Below are positions 44,683-53,951 of a stretch of 64,000 bases of DNA, piece by piece. A program made the translations under genes and the position numbers. Under the pieces are notes generated by a model. It saw nothing but the letters and a program-made list of their open reading frames with translations, ran no database searches and was not told the origin of the DNA. The stretch is from Mesobacillus selenatarsenatis SF-1 (lineage in GTDB: Bacteria > Bacillota > Bacilli > Bacillales > Cytobacillaceae), in NCBI RefSeq assembly GCF_000813125.1, contig NZ_BASE01000031.1, positions 1 to 64,000 on the forward strand, in the 5' to 3' direction. How positions within the stretch are numbered: position 1 is the first letter of the stretch; each line of letters begins with the position of its first letter.

Positions 44683-45243
44683 ATGATTCAATTAATCAAT
44701 CAAACTGTAATGCATAGTTATCCAGGAATGGTCGCACTGGTGACGGTTAATCATAACGGAGAAAATAATATCATGGCTGCTGGCTGGCATTCCTACATAT
44801 CTTACGAGCCGCCAATTTACGGAGTTGCCATCGGCCGTGAACGTCATACTTACCAGCTCATAAAATCTGAAGGCAAATTTGCCATTAATTTTGTGCCATT
44901 TGAATATTCTGCTCTTATTCAGCAAGCAGGTGTGTATACGGGGTCAAAAGTGAACAAATTTGAAAAGGCGAACATCAGTTTCGATCACGGATCAGCAACG
45001 AATTCACCGATACTGCGTGATGCATATATAGCATATGAATGTGAAGTCATAGACCGTCATAGTTACGGTGACCACGATTGGTTTGTTGCAAATATCGTAC
45101 AATTTTACAAGGATCCAGATAAATTCCTAGAAAACGGCATGCCAAATTTCGATGAGCTCACGATTCCGCTTTATTTAGGAAGATCAACATATACGAATGT
45201 AACTCAACATAGTGATTTTGTTTCGCATAAGATAGAGGAATAG
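44683..45243 (+). CDS. Flavin reductase-like FMN-binding protein
   Basis: A 186-residue protein of the flavin reductase (FMN-binding split-barrel) family: PGMVALVTVNHNGENNIMAAGWHSYISYEPPIYGVAIGRERHTYQLI (residues about 11-58) is the FMN-binding block, and FAINFVPFEY and YAYECEV-type strands follow (here YIAYECEV). It probably transfers electrons from NAD(P)H to FMN or is an FMN-bound oxidoreductase. The start ATG follows AAAGGAGGG. It is the last host gene before the transposon, and its terminator lies just outside the inferred left end. Confidence 0.85.
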   Translation: MIQLINQTVMHSYPGMVALVTVNHNGENNIMAAGWHSYISYEPPIYGVAIGRERHTYQLIKSEGKFAINFVPFEYSALIQQAGVYTGSKVNKFEKANISFDHGSATNSPILRDAYIAYECEVIDRHSYGDHDWFVANIVQFYKDPDKFLENGMPNFDELTIPLYLGRSTYTNVTQHSDFVSHKIEE

Positions 45244-45255
45244 AAGCACAGTAAA

Positions 45256-45307
45256 AACACGAAAAATGATCAGCCACAGGTGCAGATGATTTTTCGTGTT
45301 TCTTTTT
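45256..45307 (+). terminator. Terminator after the flavin reductase gene
   Basis: AACACGAAAAAT and ATTTTTCGTGTT form a 12-bp stem followed by TCTTTTT. It marks the last host signal before the transposon. Confidence 0.82.
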
Positions 45308-45326
45308 AGTAAAGTCGGGATGTACG

Positions 45327-45470
45327 TTGAAGAAAATCGTCCTACATTTGAATATAAGGAAAACGCTTAGAGAACAAGATTCTTTTTGTTATGTAGGTAT
45401 ATTCTCTTCATTTATTTAATGAAGAGAATATACCTACATAATAATATAATGAAGAAAAAGACCCTACATA
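45327..45470. repeat. Four copies of a 22-bp motif, two as a perfect palindrome (putative TnsB sites)
   Basis: Copies of WTGAAGARAAnnnnCCTACAT lie at 45327-45348, 45391-45412 (reversed), 45419-45440 and 45449-45470. The second and third form a 24-bp perfect inverted repeat (45389-45412 and 45418-45441) around a 5-base spacer. Tn7-type ends carry several TnsB sites of about 22 bp, so this is the likely left end. The rest of the gap to 45662 is AT-rich with no further feature recognised. Confidence 0.7.
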
Positions 45471-45662
45471 CATAACTTAAATTTTTTAATGAATTTATTT
45501 AAAATAATACGGTGTAATTTTTTACTTTTAGTTTTGTGATATTTTATAAGTACCGTCATGGGCTTGAATTAAATTTCCCCATAATTAATAGTGGATATAA
45601 ACTATATACAATATTAAAAGTAATAAAATAAAGATTAAAATTTATATGGTAAAATAAGTATT

Positions 45663-48242
45663 ATGAATTTTAGAGGGGGTAGTTTTTCGGGGGTGGAATA
45701 CGATTATCTATCTGGTATTGTTGATATGATCAATTCAAAAAGAAAAAGCTACGGTGAATTAAAAAAATGTGAATTTCATTTCCATACACCAGCTTCTTAC
45801 GATTATGAACTTATTAAAGGAAGTAACTACCATACATTATCTTTAGATGAAATTCTTAATTTTTCAGTTTTAATAGGATATTTAACAAATAGTAATAAAG
45901 AAGAATTAATACGGAATATGGATCACTATACAAGTGAAGATTACTTTAAAGAACTTAAGCTGAGTGGAAAGCCATTTCATTCTTTTAAAGAATATTTAGC
46001 GTATATGTTAATCGCGCATAAAATGTATCAAGAAGACATTGAAGTGGCTGTTATTACTGACCATAATACAATTCAAGGATTTCAAAAATTAAAATATGCG
46101 TTAGAAGAGTACTATCAACAAAGAATAAAGAAATTTAATAATAAAAAGAATCCAGTATATTTATTTCTTGGTGTTGAGATCTCTTGCTCGGAGCAGAATC
46201 ATCTTATAGCTATATTTAACGAACATAAATACGACAAAATCCAAAGTTTCCTTGATGAGATCATTATTAGTGAGGAAGAAGGAACATATTATACTGGTGA
46301 ATATATCATAAAAGAGATTACAGGAGTTTTAGATGGACTTGCTTATATTGCTCATTTAAATACTAGTAATCTTCATGGAAGTGGATTGTATAATAAAACA
46401 TTATTCTCCTCTAACCTAATGCATGTTTTTGGACTAACAAACTTAGGAAGTGAAGACGCACAAAGAAATAGAATATGGCATCATGATAAAGTAGCTTCTA
46501 AGCGTCTAGGAGTAATATTTGAAAGCGATTCTCATTCTATTGACACTTTAGGCGTGAAGAATACTTGGGTGAAATTTAATAAGGTGAACTTCGCTTCTTT
46601 AAAAAAATCCTTTCAAAATCATCCTATAAATATTTATAAAATAAAACCTAACAAATCTAACATTTTCATTAAAGGTATGGTAGCTTATCCTGGTGATGCA
46701 GGCTTTCTAATAAATAAGCCTACCAAAACTACTGAGGAAGCCTTTAGTATTGATTTCTCCAGAGATTTAAATTGCATTATTGGTGGTAGAGGAACCGGAA
46801 AAAGTACAATTATTAATATAATAGAGGTTGCATTAACTTTAGAAGTTAATGACATTAAAAAGCTGGAATTTATCTCAAGACATAAGAAGATATATATTCT
46901 TTTTTATTATAGAGAAAATGATTATATTTTAGAATTTGTGCCACAAACAAAGGATCTTGAACGCGAATATTATATAGATAATATTTTTTTACAGAACGCT
47001 TTGCTTGATAATCTTGAAGGTAAGATACACCTATCCCCAAACTGGGTATCTCTATATAAAGTCGATAGAAATAGTTTTGTAAAACTTGATTCAGATGATT
47101 CATTCAAAATATTAACCAATATATATAGAAGGTCATATTCAATTAATAATATCATAAACAAAATAAATCTCGGAAAAGTGGATGAATTTATTAGGGATAT
47201 GGTACTTTTCCGTTTAGAGGGAGATAGTTTCTCAAACATATTGACAAGTATTAAAACAATTTCTGATAGAAGTTTTTATAAATATGTTCGAGAAAATATA
47301 GACCTAATGTTAATTGCTGTAAATCAAAGAAAAGAAAAAATCAATAAACAAATAAGTGGATTCAATGATGAGTTTGAAAATTTGCTGGAGATAGTTTATT
47401 CTCCAAAATTAAAAGAGGATAATTATTATCTGAACAATTTGTTAGAAAACATTAGCTCTAATCAAAGAATTCTAAATACCTATTTAAATTGGGATAATGT
47501 GGCTCGTTATATCCAGGAATTTTCAAAGAAATATGGTTTTTTAGTGTTTCTAAAATTGTTATTAAAAAAAGATTTCCATGGTTTAGATAGGAAACTGGGT
47601 ATTTCTTTTTTTGCTAATAAAAATGAAATTAAATACTCAGATATTGTATCGGAAATCTTAGAAGTGAATGAAAAAAACAAGTTTGAACTATATAAAGAAA
47701 TCTACAAAAAAATTTCTTCTAATAGGAAATTAATTGAAGATACTTTAGTTAGTTGGTTTGAAGTTATTGATGAATTCACGTTGAGATTTAATGTGAATTC
47801 AAAAGAATTAACAAGTACCAGTGGTTCTTTAATGAAAGATATAACAGAAATGTCCCTTGGGCAAAAAGTTGTAGCTGTTTTAACATTCCTATTTAATTAT
47901 GGTTATTATACTATGGATAACACTCCTCTTGTGATAGATCAACCTGAAGATAACCTAGATAATCAATATATTTATAAAAATTTAGTAGAAAGTTTAAAAC
48001 AGATAAAAAACAATAGACAAGTGATAATTGTAACTCATAATTCAACAATTGTTACCAATTCCGATACAGAACAAGTTATTATTATGGATTCAAACAATAG
48101 TAAAGGTTGGATTGAAAATAAAGGGTATCCTTCTGATGAAAAAATCGCAAAACTTATTGTAAACTGTCTTGAAGGTGGCATTGAATCTTTTAAACACAAA
48201 ATGGCTATCTATTCCTTGTTTGTAAAGGAGTTAACGAATTAA
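45663..48242 (+). CDS. PHP-domain phosphoesterase fused to ABC/SMC-like ATPase (TrlF-like)
   Basis: An 859-residue cargo protein. The N-terminal PHP phosphoesterase domain has CEFHFHTPASY (HxH about residues 39-41), VITDHNTIQGF, GVEISCSEQNHLIAIF, YIAHLNTSN and FESDSHSID. An SMC/RecF-type ATPase follows: Walker A IIGGRGTGKSTIINII (about 372-388), a long helical middle, a signature-like MSLGQKVVAVL, Walker B PLVIDQPEDNLDNQ (about 755-768) and a VTHNS switch. The domain order matches the TrlF-like group of predicted defence nucleases/phosphoesterases. No ribosome site precedes ATG 45663; GTG 45693 behind AGAGGGGG is an alternative. Own terminator. Confidence 0.82.
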   Translation: MNFRGGSFSGVEYDYLSGIVDMINSKRKSYGELKKCEFHFHTPASYDYELIKGSNYHTLSLDEILNFSVLIGYLTNSNKEELIRNMDHYTSEDYFKELKLSGKPFHSFKEYLAYMLIAHKMYQEDIEVAVITDHNTIQGFQKLKYALEEYYQQRIKKFNNKKNPVYLFLGVEISCSEQNHLIAIFNEHKYDKIQSFLDEIIISEEEGTYYTGEYIIKEITGVLDGLAYIAHLNTSNLHGSGLYNKTLFSSNLMHVFGLTNLGSEDAQRNRIWHHDKVASKRLGVIFESDSHSIDTLGVKNTWVKFNKVNFASLKKSFQNHPINIYKIKPNKSNIFIKGMVAYPGDAGFLINKPTKTTEEAFSIDFSRDLNCIIGGRGTGKSTIINIIEVALTLEVNDIKKLEFISRHKKIYILFYYRENDYILEFVPQTKDLEREYYIDNIFLQNALLDNLEGKIHLSPNWVSLYKVDRNSFVKLDSDDSFKILTNIYRRSYSINNIINKINLGKVDEFIRDMVLFRLEGDSFSNILTSIKTISDRSFYKYVRENIDLMLIAVNQRKEKINKQISGFNDEFENLLEIVYSPKLKEDNYYLNNLLENISSNQRILNTYLNWDNVARYIQEFSKKYGFLVFLKLLLKKDFHGLDRKLGISFFANKNEIKYSDIVSEILEVNEKNKFELYKEIYKKISSNRKLIEDTLVSWFEVIDEFTLRFNVNSKELTSTSGSLMKDITEMSLGQKVVAVLTFLFNYGYYTMDNTPLVIDQPEDNLDNQYIYKNLVESLKQIKNNRQVIIVTHNSTIVTNSDTEQVIIMDSNNSKGWIENKGYPSDEKIAKLIVNCLEGGIESFKHKMAIYSLFVKELTN

Positions 48243-48271
48243 TAAGTAACCATTAATTTAAACAAATTATC

Positions 48272-48303
48272 AAACGTCTACTAAATTGTAGACGTTTTTC
48301 TTT
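48272..48303 (+). terminator. Terminator after the PHP-ATPase gene
   Basis: AAACGTCTAC and GTAGACGTTT form a 10-bp stem with a 6-base loop followed by TTTTC. It separates the cargo gene from the tns operon. Confidence 0.88.
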
Positions 48304-48378
48304 TTGACCAAAGTTAAAGCAAGTATAAACACTTAAAAAATTGGAAAATATGAGAATAAAATGAGAGGAGGTTATATT

Positions 48379-48561
48379 TTGAAATTCATAGAAATCAGAT
48401 TAACTAAGCATTCTATTTACTTAACAGAAGAAGAGATCAGACTAATCTTATCTAGTCATCCTGAGGTTTATTTAGAAGGTATAAAAAGAGGGAAGGCCTT
48501 CAAAAGAAGCAACCAATTGAAGGAACGAATAAGAAACAAAAACAATGAGGAAATAAATTGA
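48379..48561 (+). CDS. Small basic protein of 60 residues upstream of tnsA
   Basis: A Lys/Arg/Glu-rich protein with KFIEIRLTKHSIYLTEEEIR, then LILSSHPEVYLEGIKRGKAF and a strongly basic tail SNQLKERIRNKN. The TTG at 48379 lies nine bases after GAGAGGAGG; the upstream ATG overlaps that site. The size, charge and predicted helices would suit a DNA-binding or regulatory role, but no family is recognised. It lies between the cargo terminator and tnsA and may be a regulator of the tns operon or a separate cargo gene. Confidence 0.6.
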   Translation: MKFIEIRLTKHSIYLTEEEIRLILSSHPEVYLEGIKRGKAFKRSNQLKERIRNKNNEEIN

Positions 48562-48642
48562 GTATTTCCCATAACTTTATATGTTCATAGTTATTTGAAA
48601 TTAGAGTAAGCTATATGTAATTTATGAATTGAGGTGTGACAA

Positions 48643-49317
48643 TTGTATGAACCGCATCCTATAATGAGGAACAGCTCGTTTTATAAGAATTATTGGGAGG
48701 CCTATAGTCCTAAATTAAAACGTGATGTCTGCTATCTTGGACAAGCTAATTATGAATTATGGCTGCTGATTGAAATAAACCATGAAATAATATCATTTTG
48801 TGAACGTCCTTTAGTGATATCGGGTGTTTTAAATAAGAAAAAAATTGAAGTTATCCCTAACTTCTGGCTAAAATACAAAAATGGACAGGAAAGCATTGTA
48901 ATTATTGAAGCAAGCAAAAGTGAGAAACAAAAAAGAGAAATTACCTTTTTAGCAAAATGGTGCAAGGAAAATAACAGACAATTAGAGGTAAAAGATTATT
49001 CATATCTATTAAAAAATCAACTATTAATAAATAATGCAAAGCGGATAATCCCCTATCTCTCTAGTTCTAACCCCATAGATTTAGATATACATAAAGTTAG
49101 TAAATGTCTATCTTTTGAGAAAAGGACAATAAAAACGGTCCTGAATGAATTAAACGACTCGATTACTGAGCAAAGAATCATAGTTGCTCTTTATAGCTTA
49201 ATATTCAATAACAAAATAGCATCCAATTTAAACTCAAAACCAATAAATATAAATACGGAGGTGTGGCTCCATTGTCCAGAAGAAGAATCACAGAATCATA
49301 CGATAACGAATTATTAA
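48643..49317 (+). CDS. tnsA: TnsA-like endonuclease
   Basis: A 224-residue TnsA-family protein, which in Tn7 cuts the 5-prime ends of the element next to TnsB. The N-terminal nuclease-fold region is seen as YLGQANYELWLLIEINHEII (Glu38), SFCERPLVI, VIPNFWLKYKNG and IVIIEASKS (Glu89, Lys92). The usual catalytic Asp in the PDF segment is Asn73 here (IPNF), and the lysine is one residue further from the acid than in E-x-K; activity is therefore uncertain. The TTG start follows GAGGTGTG. It overlaps tnsB by 46 bases. Confidence 0.8.
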   Translation: MYEPHPIMRNSSFYKNYWEAYSPKLKRDVCYLGQANYELWLLIEINHEIISFCERPLVISGVLNKKKIEVIPNFWLKYKNGQESIVIIEASKSEKQKREITFLAKWCKENNRQLEVKDYSYLLKNQLLINNAKRIIPYLSSSNPIDLDIHKVSKCLSFEKRTIKTVLNELNDSITEQRIIVALYSLIFNNKIASNLNSKPININTEVWLHCPEEESQNHTITNY

Positions 49318-51254
49318 ATACAACCAAATGGCCAAGAGCAAATTTAAATATCATGCCCGAACAAGATTTGGAGACTTATAAAAAAAGAAAAAAAGCTGTA
49401 GAGATGTTTATAAAAGGCGATTCTCTTAAAGAAATAAAGATAGAGACTGGCATAGATAGGAAAGAAATTAATAATTTTTTCAAGAAGTGCTTATATGAAG
49501 ATAAGTTTGGGATAATTTACGGATTTAATGCATTAATACCTGGAAAGACAATCAAACAATATAACAGAAAAGAGTTACCAAACTCTACATCAAAGAAGCA
49601 CTATAATCAGCAGACTGGAGCATTTGCACTGTTGTTAAAAACCTATCCAGTATTGCAAGAATTAATCGATACTTTATTCTTCAAAAATAAGAATAAGTCT
49701 CTAACCGACCCTGTTATGAAAAAAAACAGAATACATAAAAGGTTTATTGAGAAATGTAGAGAGTTAGGATTAAAAGCGCCTTTTGATTACCCCTTTAACA
49801 CGAAAGAGTTGGCAAGAAGATCTTTATATAGCTATCTTCAAAAATTAGAAGAAGATAAAATGTCTGATGCAAGCTATAGATACAACAGTGAAAATGAACA
49901 TCATGATAATATTAATAGTCACTTTAACGAACAAGCACCTACCCTTTTAAAACCATACGAGAGGGTCCAATTTGACGGACACAAAATTGATCTATCCCTC
50001 TCATTAACTTTTGAAACACCTTCTGGAGATGAAGTTACTAAGGTTTTAGATCGAATTTGGTTATTAGTGATCATAGATGTAGCATCAAGAGCAGTTCTCG
50101 GATATCACATTTCGTTAAATAAAGAGTACAATTCAAACGATGTTCTGCAATGTGTGAAAAAATCAATAGAACCTTGGAAGCCTCTTAACTTGACTATTCC
50201 TGGTTTAAAATATCCACCAAATGGAGGAATACCTTCCGGGCTTATAAAAGAATCAAAGTGGGCTTTATGGGATGAATTTTATTATGACAATGCAAAAGCC
50301 AATTTATCCATCATAGTAAGGGACAGAGTAAAAAGAATCATAAACTGCAGAGTAAACGCTGGTCCAATTAAATCCCCAACAAAAAGGTCTTTGATAGAGA
50401 GATTTTTTGGATTACTTGAGGAAAATGGGTTCCACCGACTAATAAATACAACAGGCAGCAATCCTAAGGATCCTAGAAGAAATAACCCAGAAAAACAAGC
50501 ACTAAAATTTAAGATGAATATAAACGATCTTGAAGAATTAACAGATGTGTTAATTGCTGATTATAATTCTACGCCTAATGAAGGAACAAGTTATTCAACT
50601 CCATTAGAAGCATTACAACACAGAATAAATAAAGACCCAATTATTCGCCAACTTCCCGAAGAAGAGCGAGATAATATTCCATTTTTATGCGTTGAAGCTA
50701 AACGGGAAGTTAAGGGAAGTATCGAGCAGGGAAGAAGACCGTATATTCAGTTTGAAAACGTAAGATATACAAATGAACTTTTACTAAGGTCTCCAGGCTT
50801 AATAGGAAAAACACTGGAATTAGTTATAAATATTGATGATGTAAGGTTTTTAACTGCATATTTACCAGATGGATCAGAACTCGGAAAATTAGTAGGAAGC
50901 GGTTATTGGGGTAAAACAAAGCATAGCCTGGCTTTAAGAAAAGAGATTTTTAGTTTGAGAAATAAAAAACTCATTCACTTTACCACAAAAGATGACCCGA
51001 TTAGGGCTTTTCAACAGTATTTAAAAGAAAAAGCGATCACACATAAAAGATATAGAAATAAATTAAATTCGTTAGAAAAAACTTTAGCCAATGAACAGGA
51101 AGTAGCCAAAAACATACCAGAGACATCCGAGAGGAAAAAGGTTAATCCGCCTAAATTAAACAATGTAAGTCCCATTAAAATAAATACTAAAGATAAGATG
51201 CCAAGTGTTGAAGTAGAAAATAAAAAAAGATTAAAGAGAACATTAACCTTTTAA
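49272..51254 (+). CDS. tnsB: TnsB-like DDE transposase
   Basis: A 660-residue DDE recombinase (rve fold) that cuts and joins the 3-prime ends. N-terminal helix-turn-helix region about residues 20-150; catalytic domain with RVQFDGHKIDLSL (first Asp), DEFYYDNAKANL (second Asp) and TKRSLIERFFGLLEENGFH (Glu); then a beta-barrel mu-type C-terminal domain and a basic tail rich in Lys that would contact TnsC. TTG 49272, eight bases after CGGAGGTG, is preferred to the GTG at 49263, which lies within that site. It overlaps the end of tnsA, so the two subunits are coupled. Confidence 0.9.
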   Translation: MSRRRITESYDNELLNTTKWPRANLNIMPEQDLETYKKRKKAVEMFIKGDSLKEIKIETGIDRKEINNFFKKCLYEDKFGIIYGFNALIPGKTIKQYNRKELPNSTSKKHYNQQTGAFALLLKTYPVLQELIDTLFFKNKNKSLTDPVMKKNRIHKRFIEKCRELGLKAPFDYPFNTKELARRSLYSYLQKLEEDKMSDASYRYNSENEHHDNINSHFNEQAPTLLKPYERVQFDGHKIDLSLSLTFETPSGDEVTKVLDRIWLLVIIDVASRAVLGYHISLNKEYNSNDVLQCVKKSIEPWKPLNLTIPGLKYPPNGGIPSGLIKESKWALWDEFYYDNAKANLSIIVRDRVKRIINCRVNAGPIKSPTKRSLIERFFGLLEENGFHRLINTTGSNPKDPRRNNPEKQALKFKMNINDLEELTDVLIADYNSTPNEGTSYSTPLEALQHRINKDPIIRQLPEEERDNIPFLCVEAKREVKGSIEQGRRPYIQFENVRYTNELLLRSPGLIGKTLELVINIDDVRFLTAYLPDGSELGKLVGSGYWGKTKHSLALRKEIFSLRNKKLIHFTTKDDPIRAFQQYLKEKAITHKRYRNKLNSLEKTLANEQEVAKNIPETSERKKVNPPKLNNVSPIKINTKDKMPSVEVENKKRLKRTLTF

Positions 51255-51275
51255 TGAATTGTCGAGGTAATAATT

Positions 51276-52268
51276 ATGGAACAAGCAAATCAAATTCAAG
51301 CTCCTCAAGACTTAGATCGTCCAATAATACCAAATGGTAGCCATCCGATTGAAACAGGTAGATATTTGCTGGCAACAAATGAAATCCAAAAGCTATATTT
51401 TAAAATACAGCAGTGTTTAAATAACCGTTTTCCTGGTGCAATAATTTACGGTCGACCCAGACTAGGAAAAACAAGAGCAATTAAGTATCTGACTCATATC
51501 CTTCCCAATGAATTTGAGGGTTTACCAATTTATTTTATTACTTGTCGAAAGTATAAAAACCCAAATGAAGCTGTATTTTTTGAAGATCTTTTAATCGATG
51601 TTGGGCACGGAATTCCTTTTTCTGGAAAGGCAAATGTTAAAAGACAAAGATTGCTTAAATTTCTAATTCAAGAAGCTGAAGTCTCTCGACAAAAAAGAAT
51701 AGTACTTTTCATAGATGATGCACAAAGATTACACGAAATACAGTATGGGTGGCTAATGGATATAAATAACGAGTTAGACAGATTCGGTGTCTCTTTAACG
51801 GTTTTTTTAGTAGGACAGCAAGAGTTACTCGATCAGAGGTCTGTCTTTCTTGAATTAGGTCAAGCTCAGATAATTGGTAGGTTTATGGTACAACAACATA
51901 AATTTGAGGGGGTATGTAACCGGTCAGATATGTATGAATGCCTACTAGGATATGATGAAGATTGTGAATTCCCTGCAAATAGTGGATTCAGCTTTACTAA
52001 ATATTATTTTCCTGATGCGTTTGTAAATGGATTTAGATTGGCAAATTATACTGATGAGTTGATGGAAATTTATACAGAAATGAGAAGAGAAGCTGGACTA
52101 AGTTCTCGATTTGAAATCCCTATGCAATATTTAACTTTAGCCATTGAATATGCATTAAAGAAATATGGTGTTGAAGGTGAGGATTTGAGCTCTATTTCAA
52201 AAACTCAATGGATCGATGCTATTACGTACTCAAGTTATATAGAATCTGAATTATATAGTGCTATCTAA
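51276..52268 (+). CDS. tnsC: TnsC-like AAA+ ATPase
   Basis: A 330-residue AAA+ regulator linking target selectors to the transposase. Walker A is IIYGRPRLGKTRAIKYL (about 64-80), Walker B RIVLFIDDAQRLHE (about 141-154), with a sensor-like SLTVFLVGQQELLDQR. It is shorter than E. coli TnsC (about 555 residues), matching the compact TnsC/TniB size of CAST and Firmicute elements. It starts 21 bases after tnsB and precedes the first tniQ gene by 35 bases. Confidence 0.88.
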   Translation: MEQANQIQAPQDLDRPIIPNGSHPIETGRYLLATNEIQKLYFKIQQCLNNRFPGAIIYGRPRLGKTRAIKYLTHILPNEFEGLPIYFITCRKYKNPNEAVFFEDLLIDVGHGIPFSGKANVKRQRLLKFLIQEAEVSRQKRIVLFIDDAQRLHEIQYGWLMDINNELDRFGVSLTVFLVGQQELLDQRSVFLELGQAQIIGRFMVQQHKFEGVCNRSDMYECLLGYDEDCEFPANSGFSFTKYYFPDAFVNGFRLANYTDELMEIYTEMRREAGLSSRFEIPMQYLTLAIEYALKKYGVEGEDLSSISKTQWIDAITYSSYIESELYSAI

Positions 52269-52303
52269 TTAATATAGACTGTGGTAAAAGGGTTGAACCT
52301 ATT

Positions 52304-53863
52304 TTGAATCGCATACATCTAGAACCTACAGAAACACTATGCACAAGGTTGACATGGGATATTAAGTGGATAGCCGACTTTGAATCTCCTTGGGGCATTA
52401 TTGAAAAAATCAAGCATGCAAACCTAATTCCCTCAAAAGAACTTTTAAAAATATGTGGAACAGCACATGTTAAGGGATTGAAATCAAATATAGGTTGGAA
52501 TCACCGGGAGTTATTGACCTTAAAAGGAATTGATGATAAACAATTCAAACATTATTTCGGTTTTTCCATAAAAGAATATAATAATAATCTTATTGATATG
52601 CTTTGCAAACCACTTTTTGATGGAAAAACAAATGTAAATAAATACTTTCATAACAGCCTTTATATTTGTCCAACTTGTATTAAAAAAGGATATCATAGTA
52701 TTATTCATCAACTTAAAATAATTGACGAATGTCCTTTTCATAATCAAAAACTTATTCAAGCTTGTGAACGTTGTAGCAGATGGTACCGAAATGACTTTGG
52801 TTATGAAATAACCAATAAAGCTACCCCTCCATTTCATTGTAATTGTGGAAATGGATACTTAGAAGAGAATGACGAGTTATTCCCTAACTGGTATAGCCCG
52901 AGAATGGAAGATATAAAATCAATAGAACTAAGAAGCTGGTTAACGTTAAATGAAGAAGAGTTAAAAGTGTTACAAGGAACCTATTTTTTACACCATAAAG
53001 ACTTTCCTTTACAAAATAATCTTTTGAAAAAAATGATAACTTTAGTTTCTGACATACCGCATATTAAAAGTGGTAGGATGGTTTCTAATGGTTCAATATC
53101 TTTTTCAAATATTAAAGGAAATATGGTTCCATTATTACTTCTCGATAGTTTTCCCTATAGAAATCCCTATTTAAATGTAATAGATGAAATATTTTTATCC
53201 ACCAGGCAAACGATAAAAGCCATCAGTAGGAAAATTCGTAAAGAGGTCTATAAATATCACCGAAGTTGCCTTAAGCGAATGAAGAATCATCTAAGAGTGA
53301 GCGAAGAAGATAATTCCTTTTTTTGCCCGGTAGCTTTCGCATACCTAGAAAGCAGAAAAAATCTACAAGGTTTTAATGAAGCAACAAGTGTTGATAATCG
53401 ATATGCCTATGAAGACAGAATAAATGACCGAGGATTTGATATTGCAAATAGAATTGATAGAAACTTAATTCTTACTATGACAAAAGATTTGATTCGATCA
53501 GACAATTTTAATTTTAATGTACCTAAATTAGAATGGGTTATTAATAGAGTAATTGCCCATTTATATTCACATCATTTTAATAGTTTGCTAAACTCTTTAT
53601 CTACAAAAAATAGAGAAAATACTAGTGTTGATTACATTAAATATAAAAATTTAAATCAAATCTTAATAGTGAATTCTAGGTTAGACAATTGCGACAAGAT
53701 TTATTGGGTGGATTATATACCTGATTATAGTAAATTAATTACGAAATATAGTGAACTTTGTCCGAATAAAAGTGTGAAACAAAGAAGAATTAAAACTTCT
53801 GAAAAAAATTATAATCCAAGGAAACTAGCAATAGAGAAATTGGATTCAAGAAGAAAAAATTAA
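52304..53863 (+). CDS. tniQ: TniQ/TnsD-family target selector 1
   Basis: A 519-residue TniQ-domain protein. The zinc-finger block reads YICPTCIKKGYHSIIHQ and then ECPFHNQKLIQACERCSRWY (about 124-163), followed by a second Cys cluster FHCNCGNG. The N-terminal TniQ segment includes ESPWGIIEKIKHANLIP. The large C-terminal half has basic helices, as in TnsD proteins that recognise a fixed attachment sequence. The TTG start has a weak site. A strong terminator follows, so the second tniQ gene is expressed separately. Confidence 0.85.
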   Translation: MNRIHLEPTETLCTRLTWDIKWIADFESPWGIIEKIKHANLIPSKELLKICGTAHVKGLKSNIGWNHRELLTLKGIDDKQFKHYFGFSIKEYNNNLIDMLCKPLFDGKTNVNKYFHNSLYICPTCIKKGYHSIIHQLKIIDECPFHNQKLIQACERCSRWYRNDFGYEITNKATPPFHCNCGNGYLEENDELFPNWYSPRMEDIKSIELRSWLTLNEEELKVLQGTYFLHHKDFPLQNNLLKKMITLVSDIPHIKSGRMVSNGSISFSNIKGNMVPLLLLDSFPYRNPYLNVIDEIFLSTRQTIKAISRKIRKEVYKYHRSCLKRMKNHLRVSEEDNSFFCPVAFAYLESRKNLQGFNEATSVDNRYAYEDRINDRGFDIANRIDRNLILTMTKDLIRSDNFNFNVPKLEWVINRVIAHLYSHHFNSLLNSLSTKNRENTSVDYIKYKNLNQILIVNSRLDNCDKIYWVDYIPDYSKLITKYSELCPNKSVKQRRIKTSEKNYNPRKLAIEKLDSRRKN

Positions 53864-53874
53864 ATATATTTTAT

Positions 53875-53901
53875 GCTGCTGAAAATTTTCAGCAGTTTTT
53901 T
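53875..53901 (+). terminator. Terminator between the two tniQ genes
   Basis: CTGCTGAAAA and TTTTCAGCAG form a perfect palindrome that folds with an AATT loop and is followed by six T residues. Confidence 0.88.
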
Positions 53902-53951
53902 GTATTTCTTCACCTCCGGCTGTCAATAATCATAGTGAGGGGGAGGAACAT

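Noticed and set aside
45316-45320. Target-site duplication CGGGA next to the proposed left TGT
   Set aside because: No matching CGGGA follows an ACA terminus in the right-hand gap, so the duplication could not be confirmed.
45663-48242. DNA polymerase III or X PHP domain
   Set aside because: No polymerase motifs are present; the PHP domain is followed by an SMC-type ATPase instead.
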